12,095 bases of DNA from Treponema sp. UBA1233 (lineage in GTDB: Bacteria > Spirochaetota > Spirochaetia > Treponematales > Treponemataceae): positions 12,203-24,297 of the forward strand of contig DBWR01000066.1 of the NCBI GenBank assembly GCA_002309305.1, read 5' to 3'. Position 1 is the first letter of the stretch. Every line of letters starts with the position of its first letter. The translations under genes were made by a program, and so were the position numbers. Of the stretch, positions 1 through 6,318 are shown one piece after another. The notes below the pieces were generated by a model. It searched no databases. It worked only from the letters and a program-made list of their open reading frames with translations, and was not told where the DNA came from.

Positions 1-1314
1 GACGAAGTCCACATGCTCTCCAATTCGGCGTTCAATGCGCTCCTTAAGACAATTGAAGAGCCGCCGCCATACGTCATATTCATTTTTGCCACAACCGAAC
101 TTCAAAAGGTTCCCGCCACAATCAAGAGCCGGTGCCAGCAGTTCAACTTTCGTCTTGTCCCGATAGAAAAGGTCAAGGAACAGTTGGCCCAAGCCGCAAA
201 GGAAATAGGCATCCAGGCTGATGACGAGGCACTTTACTGGATTGCACGCGAATCAACAGGAAGCATGAGGGACAGCTATACCCTCTTTGACCAGGTGGCC
301 GCATTCAGCGACGGGAACATCACATACGAAAAAATCCGCGACAAACTGGGACTTGTAGGCATTGACCGGCTTAACGAACTCTTTGGCATCTGTGTCTCGG
401 GTTCTTCACAGCAGGCACTTGAAAAACTTGACGAATACATCCAAAACGGTGTTTCAATCGAACAGCTCATCACAAACTGCGCCGACTACCTCAGGAACCT
501 CCTCTTAATCAAGAGCGGAGTCACAAAGGAATCCCTTCTTGGACAGGCTCCAGACCGTTTCAGCAGGGAAGTTCTTGAGGCATGGTCTTCCGTACAGATT
601 GAACGGGCCATAGACATTTTCCTCAAGCTTTACCGTGACATAAGATATTCACTTAGCCCGCGGTACGAATTTGAACTTGCAGTAAGCAGGCTTTGCTGGC
701 TCAAGGAATATGCATCCCCTGCAGAAGTAAAAAAGGCGATTGATACGGTCAGGCCTCTTCTGGTTCAGGGACAGGCCATGCAGACGACACAGTCAGTTCC
801 ACGGCCGGTACAGCAAAACCCGGCAATACCGCAGTTTTCGGCACTGGCAGGAGGTGCAAACCCTTTTCCTGATGGCGGAGCTGAACCGCCGCAAACAACA
901 GCAGACAACGCATCCCCAGATGAATGGGAAGGAACGGCGGCTTACGATGACTCTCCGGTAGAAGAAGCACCATCACAGCCGGCAAAACCTGTCACGATAG
1001 AGGAACTTAAGGACGCGCTATTCCAGAAGCTGAATGAAAACGAAACCATGCTTGCAAGCCTCATTCAGCACACCCAGAACTGGAGCGACCAGGGGAACAT
1101 GATTTCATGCACAATCAACAAGCGTTTTGAGCATATACAGATCAAACAGCATGCATCGGAAATTGCAGAACAAATATCAAGGCTCATCGGAAGGCAGGTG
1201 GGCTTTTCCATCACACTGGTGGAATCACAGGTACGCAACGAGGCGAAAAAGCTTCCGGTTCAAGTTGAAATATTGCGAGACACTTTTAAGGGAACTTTGA
1301 TAAGAAGCATTTGA
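1..1314 (+). CDS. dnaX: DNA polymerase III subunit tau/gamma, 5' end missing
   Basis: This is the clamp-loader ATPase subunit, which helps load the beta clamp and tethers polymerase cores at the fork. The frame is open from base 1, so the N-terminus with Walker A lies outside the window; 437 residues remain. Residues 1-4 (DEVH) are the Walker B/DExH motif, FATTE at 29-33 is sensor 1, SRC at 43-45 is the SRC motif, and the GSMRDS stretch near 87-92 fits sensor 2. Domain III ends near residue 236. A Pro/Ala/Gln-rich linker (about 258-335) follows, then a tau-specific C-terminal domain (about 335-437) that I cannot assign to a subfamily. An in-frame A AAA AAG heptamer at 729-735 may yield a shorter gamma form. 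ybaB and recR follow in the same direction, a classic cluster. Family assignment is secure; the role of the C-terminal domain is not visible. Confidence 0.97.
   Translation, partial: DEVHMLSNSAFNALLKTIEEPPPYVIFIFATTELQKVPATIKSRCQQFNFRLVPIEKVKEQLAQAAKEIGIQADDEALYWIARESTGSMRDSYTLFDQVAAFSDGNITYEKIRDKLGLVGIDRLNELFGICVSGSSQQALEKLDEYIQNGVSIEQLITNCADYLRNLLLIKSGVTKESLLGQAPDRFSREVLEAWSSVQIERAIDIFLKLYRDIRYSLSPRYEFELAVSRLCWLKEYASPAEVKKAIDTVRPLLVQGQAMQTTQSVPRPVQQNPAIPQFSALAGGANPFPDGGAEPPQTTADNASPDEWEGTAAYDDSPVEEAPSQPAKPVTIEELKDALFQKLNENETMLASLIQHTQNWSDQGNMISCTINKRFEHIQIKQHASEIAEQISRLIGRQVGFSITLVESQVRNEAKKLPVQVEILRDTFKGTLIRSI
729..743 (+). promoter_or_regulatory. dnaX: Candidate programmed -1 frameshift site in dnaX
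   Basis: The sequence AAAAAAG at 729-735 sits in the zero frame as GTA AAA AAG, i.e. the A AAA AAG arrangement used for -1 slippage in Escherichia coli dnaX. After a -1 slip the ribosome would read GGC GAT and then TGA at 741-743, ending the protein two codons later. The site lies just after the last helices of domain III, so the short product would hold the ATPase and oligomerisation domains only, like gamma. A weak 5-bp stem (GGCCT 752-756 with AGGCC 773-777) lies downstream. I see no close upstream Shine-Dalgarno-like stimulator: AAGGA at 703-707 is about 21 bases away, against roughly 10 in E. coli. Slippage itself is inferred. Confidence 0.55.
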
Positions 1315-1358
1315 TCGTGCACCCGAACGAAGAGGAAATGCAAACCAAGGGAGGAAAT

Positions 1359-1670
1359 ATGAATCCGTTTGAATTAGTCAAAAATCTGGGAAACATGAAG
1401 GAACAGCTTGAAGAAGCACAGTCCAAGCTCTCTCAGATAACTGCAACAGGCTCTGCGGGTGGCAATATGGTCACTGTCACGCTCAACGGCAGGTTTGAAC
1501 TTGTTGACATAAGCCTTGACCCCATCTGCGTGGACAACCGTGACGTAGGAATGCTCCAGGACCTGATAAAGGCGGCTCACCATGCGGCCATGGAAAACGT
1601 TCAGGAGCAGATCAAGGGACAGCTGGGACCAATGATGTCGGGAATGAACCTTCCGGGCATGAACCTATGA
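1359..1670 (+). CDS. ybaB: YbaB/EbfC nucleoid-associated DNA-binding protein
   Basis: This 103-residue protein belongs to the YbaB/EbfC family of small dimeric nucleoid-associated DNA-binding proteins (EbfC is the Borrelia member). Family features are the N-terminal MNPFELVKNLGNMKEQLEEAQ helix, a Gly-rich turn (ATGSAGGNMV), a short beta sheet with the NGRFELVDISLDP stretch, then a long helix (DLIKAAHHAAMENVQEQ) and a Met/Gly-rich tail. The ATG at 1359 is chosen because GGGAGGAAAT lies directly upstream. The frame is open back to a TTG at 1311, but that start has no family-like N-terminus and touches the dnaX stop. The stop overlaps the recR start as ATGA, so the two are probably translationally coupled. 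Function in this organism is inferred from the family and from the dnaX-ybaB-recR context. Confidence 0.95.
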   Translation: MNPFELVKNLGNMKEQLEEAQSKLSQITATGSAGGNMVTVTLNGRFELVDISLDPICVDNRDVGMLQDLIKAAHHAAMENVQEQIKGQLGPMMSGMNLPGMNL

Positions 1671-2254
1671 ACACCCTCGACGAAATAACCGAAAGCTTCA
1701 GCAGGCTTCCAGGACTTGGAAAAAAATCAGCGGCTCGAATTGCAAACCATCTCCTGAAGTGCGACCCAAATTTCATGCAGCGTTTTGCAAACCAGATTGC
1801 AACCCTCCAGCAGAAGATAAGGCCATGTTCAATATGCGGTGCATGGACCGAAAACGACCCCTGCCCCATCTGCCAGGACCAGACCCGCGACAAGACCGTA
1901 ATCTGCGTGGTTGAACAGCCCCAGGACGTAAGCACCATAGAAAATTCACATGAATTCAAGGGACTTTTCCATGTACTGGGAGGAGTCATTTCCCCACTTG
2001 ACGGAATCGGACCAGACCAGCTGAACATAGCAAGTTTGATTGCCCGCGTAAACGAAAACGGCATAAAGGAAGTGATTCTTGCCACAAACCCCACAGTCGA
2101 AGGCGACACGACGGCCCTCTACATCCAGAGGCTCCTGCACGACAGGGAGGTAACAGTCACAAGACTTGCCAGCGGACTACCCGTAGGAGGCGACCTTGAA
2201 TACGCAGACCGACTGACCTTGGCACGAAGCTTCCAGGGACGAATCAAGATTTAA
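1667..2254 (+). CDS. recR: Recombination mediator protein RecR
   Basis: RecR works with RecO (and RecF) to load RecA on SSB-coated single-stranded DNA during gap repair. The 195-residue product has the full family order. An N-terminal helix-hairpin-helix region (LPGLGKKSA, about 14-22) comes first, then a four-cysteine zinc finger (C54, C57, C66, C69), then a Toprim domain beginning at VICVVEQPQDV (78-88) and containing NPTVEGDTTA (141-150). The C-terminal signature LPVGGDLEYADRLTLAR spans 171-187. Length is typical (about 198). Its ATG lies inside the last codons of ybaB (ATGA overlap) and has no clear Shine-Dalgarno of its own, so translation is probably coupled to ybaB. No strong intrinsic terminator is visible after the stop. 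Confidence 0.98.
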   Translation: MNTLDEITESFSRLPGLGKKSAARIANHLLKCDPNFMQRFANQIATLQQKIRPCSICGAWTENDPCPICQDQTRDKTVICVVEQPQDVSTIENSHEFKGLFHVLGGVISPLDGIGPDQLNIASLIARVNENGIKEVILATNPTVEGDTTALYIQRLLHDREVTVTRLASGLPVGGDLEYADRLTLARSFQGRIKI

Positions 2255-2272
2255 GGCACTTTTCCGCACCTT

Positions 2273-2290
2273 CTGTGAATTTTCTCACAA
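2273..2290 (+). promoter_or_regulatory. Second, imperfect Rex-like operator
   Basis: CTGTGAATTTTCTCACAA carries TGTGA and TCACA arms separated by six bases. It differs at two positions from the Rex consensus TTGTGAANNNNTTCACAA as I remember it. Its centre is 136 bases upstream of the centre of the perfect palindrome at 2409-2426, about 13 helical turns. It lies just after the recR stop and upstream of the rex promoter. The same arms would also suit a CRP/FNR-type protein; Rex is preferred because the adjacent gene is rex. A further TTCACA half-site occurs at 2333-2338. Confidence 0.5.
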
Positions 2291-2358
2291 TAACATGCAA
2301 ATTCCCCATAAATTCAGCAAAATCACGTTCAATTCACATAAAATCCCAAAAATTTACT

Positions 2359-2387
2359 TTGACACTTTTTCCAATTAACCGTATATT
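2359..2387 (+). promoter_or_regulatory. Sigma-70-type promoter of rex-serC-serA
   Basis: A perfect -35 box TTGACA at 2359-2364 is separated by 17 bases from a TATATT -10 box at 2382-2387 (5 of 6 consensus). The start of transcription should be near 2394, leaving a leader of about 48 bases before the rex start codon. The perfect palindrome at 2409-2426 lies inside this leader, so a bound repressor would sit just downstream of the start site. The AT-rich context supports the call. Confidence 0.8.
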
Positions 2388-2408
2388 ATCAATATGAAAG
2401 CTGATATT

Positions 2409-2426
2409 CTGTGAAATATTTCACAG
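2409..2426 (+). promoter_or_regulatory. Rex operator (perfect 18-bp palindrome)
   Basis: CTGTGAAATATTTCACAG is identical to its own reverse complement. Apart from the two outermost bases it matches the Rex operator consensus TTGTGAANNNNTTCACAA (known family site, from memory). It sits between the promoter and the rex start codon, as expected for autorepression. Rex proteins leave DNA when NADH rises, so expression of rex-serC-serA should rise under reducing conditions. Binding by Rex is inferred from position and motif. Confidence 0.8.
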
Positions 2427-2441
2427 TAAAAGGAGCGCTTT

Positions 2442-3053
2442 TTGAAAGACATTCCAGAGCCTGCAAAAAAAAGACTGGTTCTCTTAAAGAGGCTGCTTTC
2501 CGGCTATGGGAATGAGCTTGTCACATCCGCAAAAATCGGCGAAATGACAGGCTGGTCGGCGGCGTTGATACGCAGGGACATCTCGCTTCTGGAACTAAAG
2601 TGCGGTGCAAGGGGCGGCTACAAGGTTTCGGAACTGAACGAGGCACTGAACAATGCCCTGAATCTGGAGGACGGAGAAATCCGCTGCTGCATAGTGGGTC
2701 TTGGCCGGCTTGGGCAGATGCTTCTGGATTCAAGTGAAATCGAAGGAAGCCCTTTCACTCTGGTGGCAGGATTTGATTCAAACGTAAACCGGACGGAAGT
2801 CTTGCGCTCCACTTTTCCGCTGCACCCGACTACGATGCTGGAAGATGTTGTCAGGAAGGAAGACATACGATATGGCCTTCTTGCGGTTCCGGTAACAGAG
2901 GCGCAGACCCTGGCAGACAGGTTGTGTTCCGCGGGAATCAGGGGGATTGTGAATTACACTCCCTGCATGCTTTCGGTGCCCGCTGATGTGGCGGTTGAAA
3001 ATGTAAGCCTTCTTACGGCGCTGGAAAACCTCAGTGCGCGTGGGATGAAATAA
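2442..3053 (+). CDS. rex: Redox-sensing transcriptional repressor Rex
   Basis: Rex is a dimeric repressor that reads the NADH/NAD+ ratio. The 203-residue product starts IPEPAKKRL like other Rex proteins. It has an N-terminal winged helix (about 1-62, with the RRDISLLE recognition-helix region and the ARGGYKV wing), then a Rossmann domain with GLGRLG at 86-91 (usually GxGNLG in the family) and an AGFD strand end at 109-112 that fits NAD(H) binding. A C-terminal helix closes the chain. The start is TTG at 2442, preceded by AGGAG (2431-2435) with 6-base spacing; the first in-frame ATG would remove part of the winged helix. A run of eight A bases covers codons 8-10. rex is first in an operon with serC (23-base gap) and serA and carries a matching palindrome in its leader, so autoregulation is likely. 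Alternatives are few: length and domain order fit only Rex. Confidence 0.93.
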   Translation: MKDIPEPAKKRLVLLKRLLSGYGNELVTSAKIGEMTGWSAALIRRDISLLELKCGARGGYKVSELNEALNNALNLEDGEIRCCIVGLGRLGQMLLDSSEIEGSPFTLVAGFDSNVNRTEVLRSTFPLHPTTMLEDVVRKEDIRYGLLAVPVTEAQTLADRLCSAGIRGIVNYTPCMLSVPADVAVENVSLLTALENLSARGMK

Positions 3054-3076
3054 AACATAAAATAAGGGGTTTTGAT

Positions 3077-4198
3077 ATGAGCAGAGTGTATAATTTTTCT
3101 GCAGGTCCGAGCTGTTTGCCGGAGGAAGTGTTGAAGGAATGTGCGGCAGAAATGCTTGACTACAATGGAAGCGGCCAGTCAGTAATGGAAATGAGCCACC
3201 GCTCCAAGGTATACGAGGCCATTATCGAAGACGCAGAGGCAATGGTCCGCAAGCTGATGAAGGTTCCAGAAAACTACAAGGTTCTCTTTGTGCAGGGAGG
3301 AGGTTCCACACAGTTTGCAATGGTGGCACAGAACCTCGGAATCCACACAGGAAAGGCAGCCTATATCGAAACCGGTGTCTGGGCAAAGAAGGCCGCCGCA
3401 GAGGCAAAGCACCTTGGAATCGACGTTGACGTAATCGCATCTTCAAAGGACAAGGGATACTCATACATTCCAAAAGTGGAAAAAATCGAAGGTGACTACG
3501 ACTACGCATACATCTGCTTCAACAACACAATCATGGGAACCCACTACGAATACATTCCCGACACAGGAAAGATTCCGCTGGTTGCAGACATCTCTTCTTG
3601 TGTCCTGAGCGAAGAACTGGACGTTTCAAAATTCGGCCTCCTCTTTGCAGGAGCACAGAAAAACCTGGCACCCGCTGGAGTAACCCTCGTAATCATCCGC
3701 GACGACTTGATTACCGAAACACCACGCCAGGGAACACCGACCATGATGATGTACAAGACCCACGCAGACAACGGTTCAATGTACAACACGCCGCCATGCT
3801 ACACGATTTACGTCCTGGGCAAGGTACTGCACTGGATAGAAAAGAACGGGGGAGCCGCTGGAATCCACAAGCTCAACGTGGAAAAGGCAAACTACCTCTA
3901 CGACTATCTGGACAAGTCAGACTTCTATCATGCCACCGCAGAAAAGGGAAGCCGCTCACTGATGAACGTTCCGTTCCTGACAAAGTATTCCACAGGAGCC
4001 ACCGATGAGGCAAGCCTTGCAAAGGAAAAGGAAATCAACGACAAGTTCGTAAAGGAAGCAACAGCCGCCGGACTCGTGAACCTTAAGGGACACCGCCTGG
4101 TTGGAGGAATGAGGGCAAGCATCTACAACGCCATGACACTTGACGGAGTAAAGGCCCTGGTCGCCTTCATGGAAAAATTCGCAAAAGAGAACGCATAG
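3077..4198 (+). CDS. serC: Phosphoserine aminotransferase
   Basis: SerC is a cytoplasmic PLP enzyme that transaminates 3-phosphohydroxypyruvate with glutamate to O-phosphoserine, the second step of serine synthesis; it can also act in vitamin B6 synthesis. The 373-residue product begins VYNFSAGPSCLP, the family N-terminus. It has the HRSK substrate-binding stretch near 41-44, QGGGSTQFAM at 73-82 for cofactor phosphate contacts, VADISS at 169-174 with the PLP-binding Asp171, and AGAQKNLAPAG at 191-201 with Lys195 as the Schiff-base lysine. Length is normal. The ATG has AAGGGG 7 bases upstream. serA follows after 10 bases. Codon choice in serC and serA is strongly biased (AAG, GGA, AAC, GAC), which suggests high expression. 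Control by the Rex operators upstream is inferred. Confidence 0.98.
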   Translation: MSRVYNFSAGPSCLPEEVLKECAAEMLDYNGSGQSVMEMSHRSKVYEAIIEDAEAMVRKLMKVPENYKVLFVQGGGSTQFAMVAQNLGIHTGKAAYIETGVWAKKAAAEAKHLGIDVDVIASSKDKGYSYIPKVEKIEGDYDYAYICFNNTIMGTHYEYIPDTGKIPLVADISSCVLSEELDVSKFGLLFAGAQKNLAPAGVTLVIIRDDLITETPRQGTPTMMMYKTHADNGSMYNTPPCYTIYVLGKVLHWIEKNGGAAGIHKLNVEKANYLYDYLDKSDFYHATAEKGSRSLMNVPFLTKYSTGATDEASLAKEKEINDKFVKEATAAGLVNLKGHRLVGGMRASIYNAMTLDGVKALVAFMEKFAKENA

Positions 4199-4208
4199 GA
4201 GAATCAAG

Positions 4209-5387
4209 ATGTACAAAATTCAGACTTTGGATAGAATCAGCTCAAAGGGACTGGACAACTTTCCCCGCGACGACTATGAAATTGCAAGTGAAATCGTAAA
4301 GCCGGATGCAATTCTGGTACGCAGCCACGACATGCTTTCCATGGAGCTTGACCCGTCAGTAAAGGCAATCGCTCGTGCAGGTGCAGGCGTAAACAACATT
4401 CCGTTCCAGGAGCTGGCACAGAAGGGTGTCGTCGTATTCAACACTCCAGGTGCAAACGCAAATGCCGTAAAGGAACTCGTAATCATGTCACTGCATCTTG
4501 CAAGCCGCCCGGTAATCGCCGCCAACAAATGGGTGGACACGCTCAAGGGCAAGGGAGCCGAGATTGCAGGTCTGGCAGAAAAGGGAAAGAAGGACTTCAT
4601 CGGTTCAGAGCTCAAGGGAAAGACTCTGGGTGTAATCGGTCTTGGTGCCATCGGTGCCCAGGTTGCAAACACAGCGGTAGAGCTTGGAATGAAGGTAATC
4701 GGCTATGACCCGTTCCTTTCTGTTGACGCCGCATGGAGCCTCAAGTCAGAGGTAAAGCATGCCGAAACCCTGGACAGCCTCTATTCAAAGTCCGACTACA
4801 TCACAGTTCACGTTCCTGAAACACCGGATACAAAGGGACTCATCAATGCATCCACACTCAAGAGCATGAAGGACGGAGTTAAAATCATCAACATCGCCCG
4901 CGGAGGCCTTGTAAACAACGAGGACGTGCTTGCCGCAATCAACAGCGGAAAAGTTTCATGCATGGTAACAGACTTTGCCGCAGACGAGCTTTTGGGAAAC
5001 GAAAAGGTAATCTGCATGCCACACCTTGGAGCATCAACCCCAGAGGCAGAGGAAAACTGCGCGGTCATGGCAGTAAAGGAACTCAGGGACTTTTTGGAAA
5101 AGGGAAAAATCAACAACAGCGTCAACTTCCCAAAGACCTACCTTGATTCACCGATTCCTGCCGGAGGAACAAGACTCTGCATCAGCAACAAGAACGTCAG
5201 CGGTGTGGTGTCAAAGTTCACTTCCGTTTTGGGAGAGGCCAAGATGAATATTGCCAGTATCGTAAACCAGAGCCGCAACGACCTTGCCTACAACCTGATC
5301 GACGTAGACCACAAGGTTGACGACGCCACCCTGGAAGCCCTGCGTGAAATCGAAGGCGTAATCAACGTGCGTCCAATCTTTGCATAA
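4209..5387 (+). CDS. serA: D-3-phosphoglycerate dehydrogenase with ACT domain
   Basis: SerA oxidises 3-phosphoglycerate to 3-phosphohydroxypyruvate with NAD+, the committed step of serine synthesis. The 392-residue product has an N-terminal substrate domain (with RAGAGVNNI at 56-64) around an NAD-binding Rossmann domain. GLGAIG is at 144-149, and D167 of GYD at the end of beta2 indicates NAD rather than NADP preference. The catalytic triad is R231 (NIARGG), E260 (ADE) and H272 (PHLGAST). A C-terminal ACT domain, about 321-392, probably binds a regulatory amino acid, in the family often serine. This is the short form without the intervening domain of longer SerA proteins. AGGAG at 4197-4201 overlaps the serC stop and lies 7 bases before the ATG, so translation is likely coupled. 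Because this enzyme makes NADH, placing it behind rex is functionally sensible. Confidence 0.96.
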   Translation: MYKIQTLDRISSKGLDNFPRDDYEIASEIVKPDAILVRSHDMLSMELDPSVKAIARAGAGVNNIPFQELAQKGVVVFNTPGANANAVKELVIMSLHLASRPVIAANKWVDTLKGKGAEIAGLAEKGKKDFIGSELKGKTLGVIGLGAIGAQVANTAVELGMKVIGYDPFLSVDAAWSLKSEVKHAETLDSLYSKSDYITVHVPETPDTKGLINASTLKSMKDGVKIINIARGGLVNNEDVLAAINSGKVSCMVTDFAADELLGNEKVICMPHLGASTPEAEENCAVMAVKELRDFLEKGKINNSVNFPKTYLDSPIPAGGTRLCISNKNVSGVVSKFTSVLGEAKMNIASIVNQSRNDLAYNLIDVDHKVDDATLEALREIEGVINVRPIFA

Positions 5388-5409
5388 ACATTAAACTAAA
5401 CACCATATT

Positions 5410-5450
5410 TCCCGGGAATCAAATTAACAGCTGGTTTCCGGGATTTTTTC
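5410..5450 (+). terminator. Intrinsic terminator of rex-serC-serA
   Basis: A 12-bp stem pairs 5410-5421 (TCCCGGGAATCA) with 5432-5443 (TGGTTTCCGGGA), including two G-U pairs. It closes a 10-base loop and is followed directly by six T bases (5444-5449). It begins 22 bases after the serA stop. The opposite strand has no T run after the hairpin, so it should work mainly on the plus strand. Confidence 0.88.
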
Positions 5451-5490
5451 AAGAATTCAGTTGCAGGAGTCTTTTAAAGTAAAAAAAATT

Positions 5491-5892
5491 CTATTTGATC
5501 CAGTTTTCTATTTTCAATCCTTTTATTCGCCTTAAATGCTCTTCGTTGTTTGTAACAAGAACAGCATTATTTGTCAGCGCTGTCGCTCCAATGAAAATAT
5601 CCGCGTCCTCAATCGTTTGTCCAGATTTCCGTAACTCTGCATAGATATCCGAAGCAACCTTTACTTCTTTTGAGGATAAATCAAATATTTTGCATTGTGA
5701 TGAAAAATCATAAAAACTAGTCAGTTTGTTGGATGCATTTTTATATTTTAAACCACGTTCAACCTCATAAAACGCCACGACAGAAATTCCTATGGTGTTT
5801 CCAGAGAGGATGAGTTTTTCCAGATTATCAATGACTTTTTTATGTCCTTCAGCTAAATAACTGATGATATTCGTATCCAGCATATAGAGCAT
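5491..5892 (-). CDS. vapC: VapC-type PIN-domain toxin
   Basis: This 133-residue protein is a PIN-domain ribonuclease of the VapC family, toxins that usually cut tRNA or rRNA in a Mg2+-dependent way. The acidic site is visible: D6 in YMLDTN, E43 in FYEVERG, and D96/D98 in EDADIFIGA, followed by the VTNNEEHL motif (113-120) in which Asn stands at the fourth position, as in many VapC. The chain ends with the usual GLKIENW. Its ATG shares one base with the antitoxin's TAA stop (TAATG), and AAGGAG lies 8 bases upstream inside the antitoxin gene, so the two are translationally coupled. A second in-frame Met at codon 4 is a possible start. Base composition is visibly more AT-rich than serA, consistent with horizontal acquisition. 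The RNA target cannot be told from sequence. Confidence 0.9.
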   Translation of the reverse strand: MLYMLDTNIISYLAEGHKKVIDNLEKLILSGNTIGISVVAFYEVERGLKYKNASNKLTSFYDFSSQCKIFDLSSKEVKVASDIYAELRKSGQTIEDADIFIGATALTNNAVLVTNNEEHLRRIKGLKIENWIK

Positions 5893-6128
5893 TAGGAACG
5901 CTCCTTTAAATCTACCCTATGATTACGTATCTCCTCTGCCTCATCATGTGAAAGGCAACCAAAAAATTTTTTCATCTCATTAAGCTTTTTCTTCCGTTCA
6001 TCCATATCTTCAGAAACATTATAATCTTCGTCTAGGGCTGTAATGACAAGCCTTTGATTTGGCCGAAATTGTGATGTATCTAGTGCGATGCAAGCAGTAC
6101 CATCAAAATAACCGTTCACAGAAATCAT
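5892..6128 (-). CDS. Putative VapB-like antitoxin
   Basis: This 78-residue protein precedes vapC and overlaps it by one base, the usual antitoxin-first layout, so it is called an antitoxin mainly from position. The N-terminal half (MISVNGYFDGTACIAL, then NQRLVITALDE) looks like a small beta-rich DNA-binding/dimerisation unit like that of some VapB or AbrB-like antitoxins. The C-terminal half (about 38-78) is highly charged and helical (DERKKKLNEMKKFFGCLSHD, then EEIRNHR), as expected of a toxin-wrapping tail. AAGGAGG lies 7 bases before its ATG, and an extended -10 promoter precedes it. It probably represses its own promoter, but I see no clear inverted repeat there. The family name is uncertain. 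Confidence 0.75.
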   Translation of the reverse strand: MISVNGYFDGTACIALDTSQFRPNQRLVITALDEDYNVSEDMDERKKKLNEMKKFFGCLSHDEAEEIRNHRVDLKERS

Positions 6129-6148
6129 AGCAATGCCTCCTTCGGTTT

Positions 6149-6179
6149 ATTATAACATATTTTTCTTTTCCTGTGTCAA
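6149..6179 (-). promoter_or_regulatory. Promoter of the vapBC-type operon
   Basis: Read on the minus strand, TTGACA (6174-6179) is followed after 19 bases by TATAAT (6149-6154) preceded by TG one base earlier (TGTTATAAT), an extended -10. The spacing is longer than the 17 optimum, which the extended -10 can offset. The predicted start near 6142 falls at the ribosome-binding site, giving a very short leader before the antitoxin ATG at 6128. Confidence 0.7.
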
Positions 6180-6232
6180 CTTTTCGTAAGTTTCTCATGG
6201 GCTTCTCTCTTCCCCTTTAAAACCTGGGGTCG

Positions 6233-6252
6233 TACAGGGGCACTCCCTTGTA
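6233..6252 (+). other. Hairpin-forming inverted repeat between divergent promoters
   Basis: TACAGGGG pairs with CCCTTGTA around a four-base loop CACT, an 8-bp stem with one G-U pair. It lies in the gap between the vapBC promoter (minus strand) and the promoter of the SUMF1-type gene (plus strand). A second GGGG block (6226-6229) precedes it. No T run follows on either strand, so it is not an intrinsic terminator. It could be an operator or the scar of a small repeat; nothing in the window decides. Confidence 0.3.
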
Positions 6253-6265
6253 AAATCAAATGGTG

Positions 6266-6294
6266 TTGTTGTAACCATTCATATATGTTATACT
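6266..6294 (+). promoter_or_regulatory. Probable promoter of the SUMF1-type gene
   Basis: TATACT at 6289-6294 (5 of 6 consensus) is preceded by TG one base earlier, making an extended -10 (TGTTATACT). The best -35 at 17-base spacing is the weak TTGTTG at 6266-6271. The start of transcription would be near 6301, about 18 bases before the ATG. This leaves just enough room for an AGGA ribosome-binding site at 6305-6308. Confidence 0.55.
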
Positions 6295-6318
6295 TTTTAT
6301 GTTTAGGATGGTGGACTG

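Noticed and set aside
1311..1358. Upstream TTG start (1311) or ATG (1338) for ybaB
   Set aside because: The added residues do not look like the family N-terminus. The ATG at 1338 has its purine stretch only two bases away, whereas the ATG at 1359 has an ideal GGGAGGAAAT.
1612..2109. 165-codon open frame on the minus strand opposite recR
   Set aside because: It lies wholly antisense to a certain gene, has no recognisable motif or ribosome-binding site, and fits codon-bias shadowing.
2255..2441. Terminator for dnaX-ybaB-recR after recR
   Set aside because: I found no GC-rich hairpin with a T run. The only inverted repeats are the short Rex-like sites.
2465..2472. Run of eight A bases at the start of rex as a slippage switch
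   Set aside because: The gene reads through in frame with the full family sequence. The run merely encodes Lys-Lys, and nothing suggests phase variation beyond the run itself.
3598..4008. 136-codon open frame in another frame of serC, and similar frames in serA (4274-4672, 4808-5125 minus)
   Set aside because: serC and serA are unambiguous with intact catalytic residues. These frames are low-complexity shadows without family features.
5474..5490. Intrinsic terminator for vapC from the T-rich run after its stop on the minus strand
   Set aside because: The run of T bases has no stable GC-rich stem before it.
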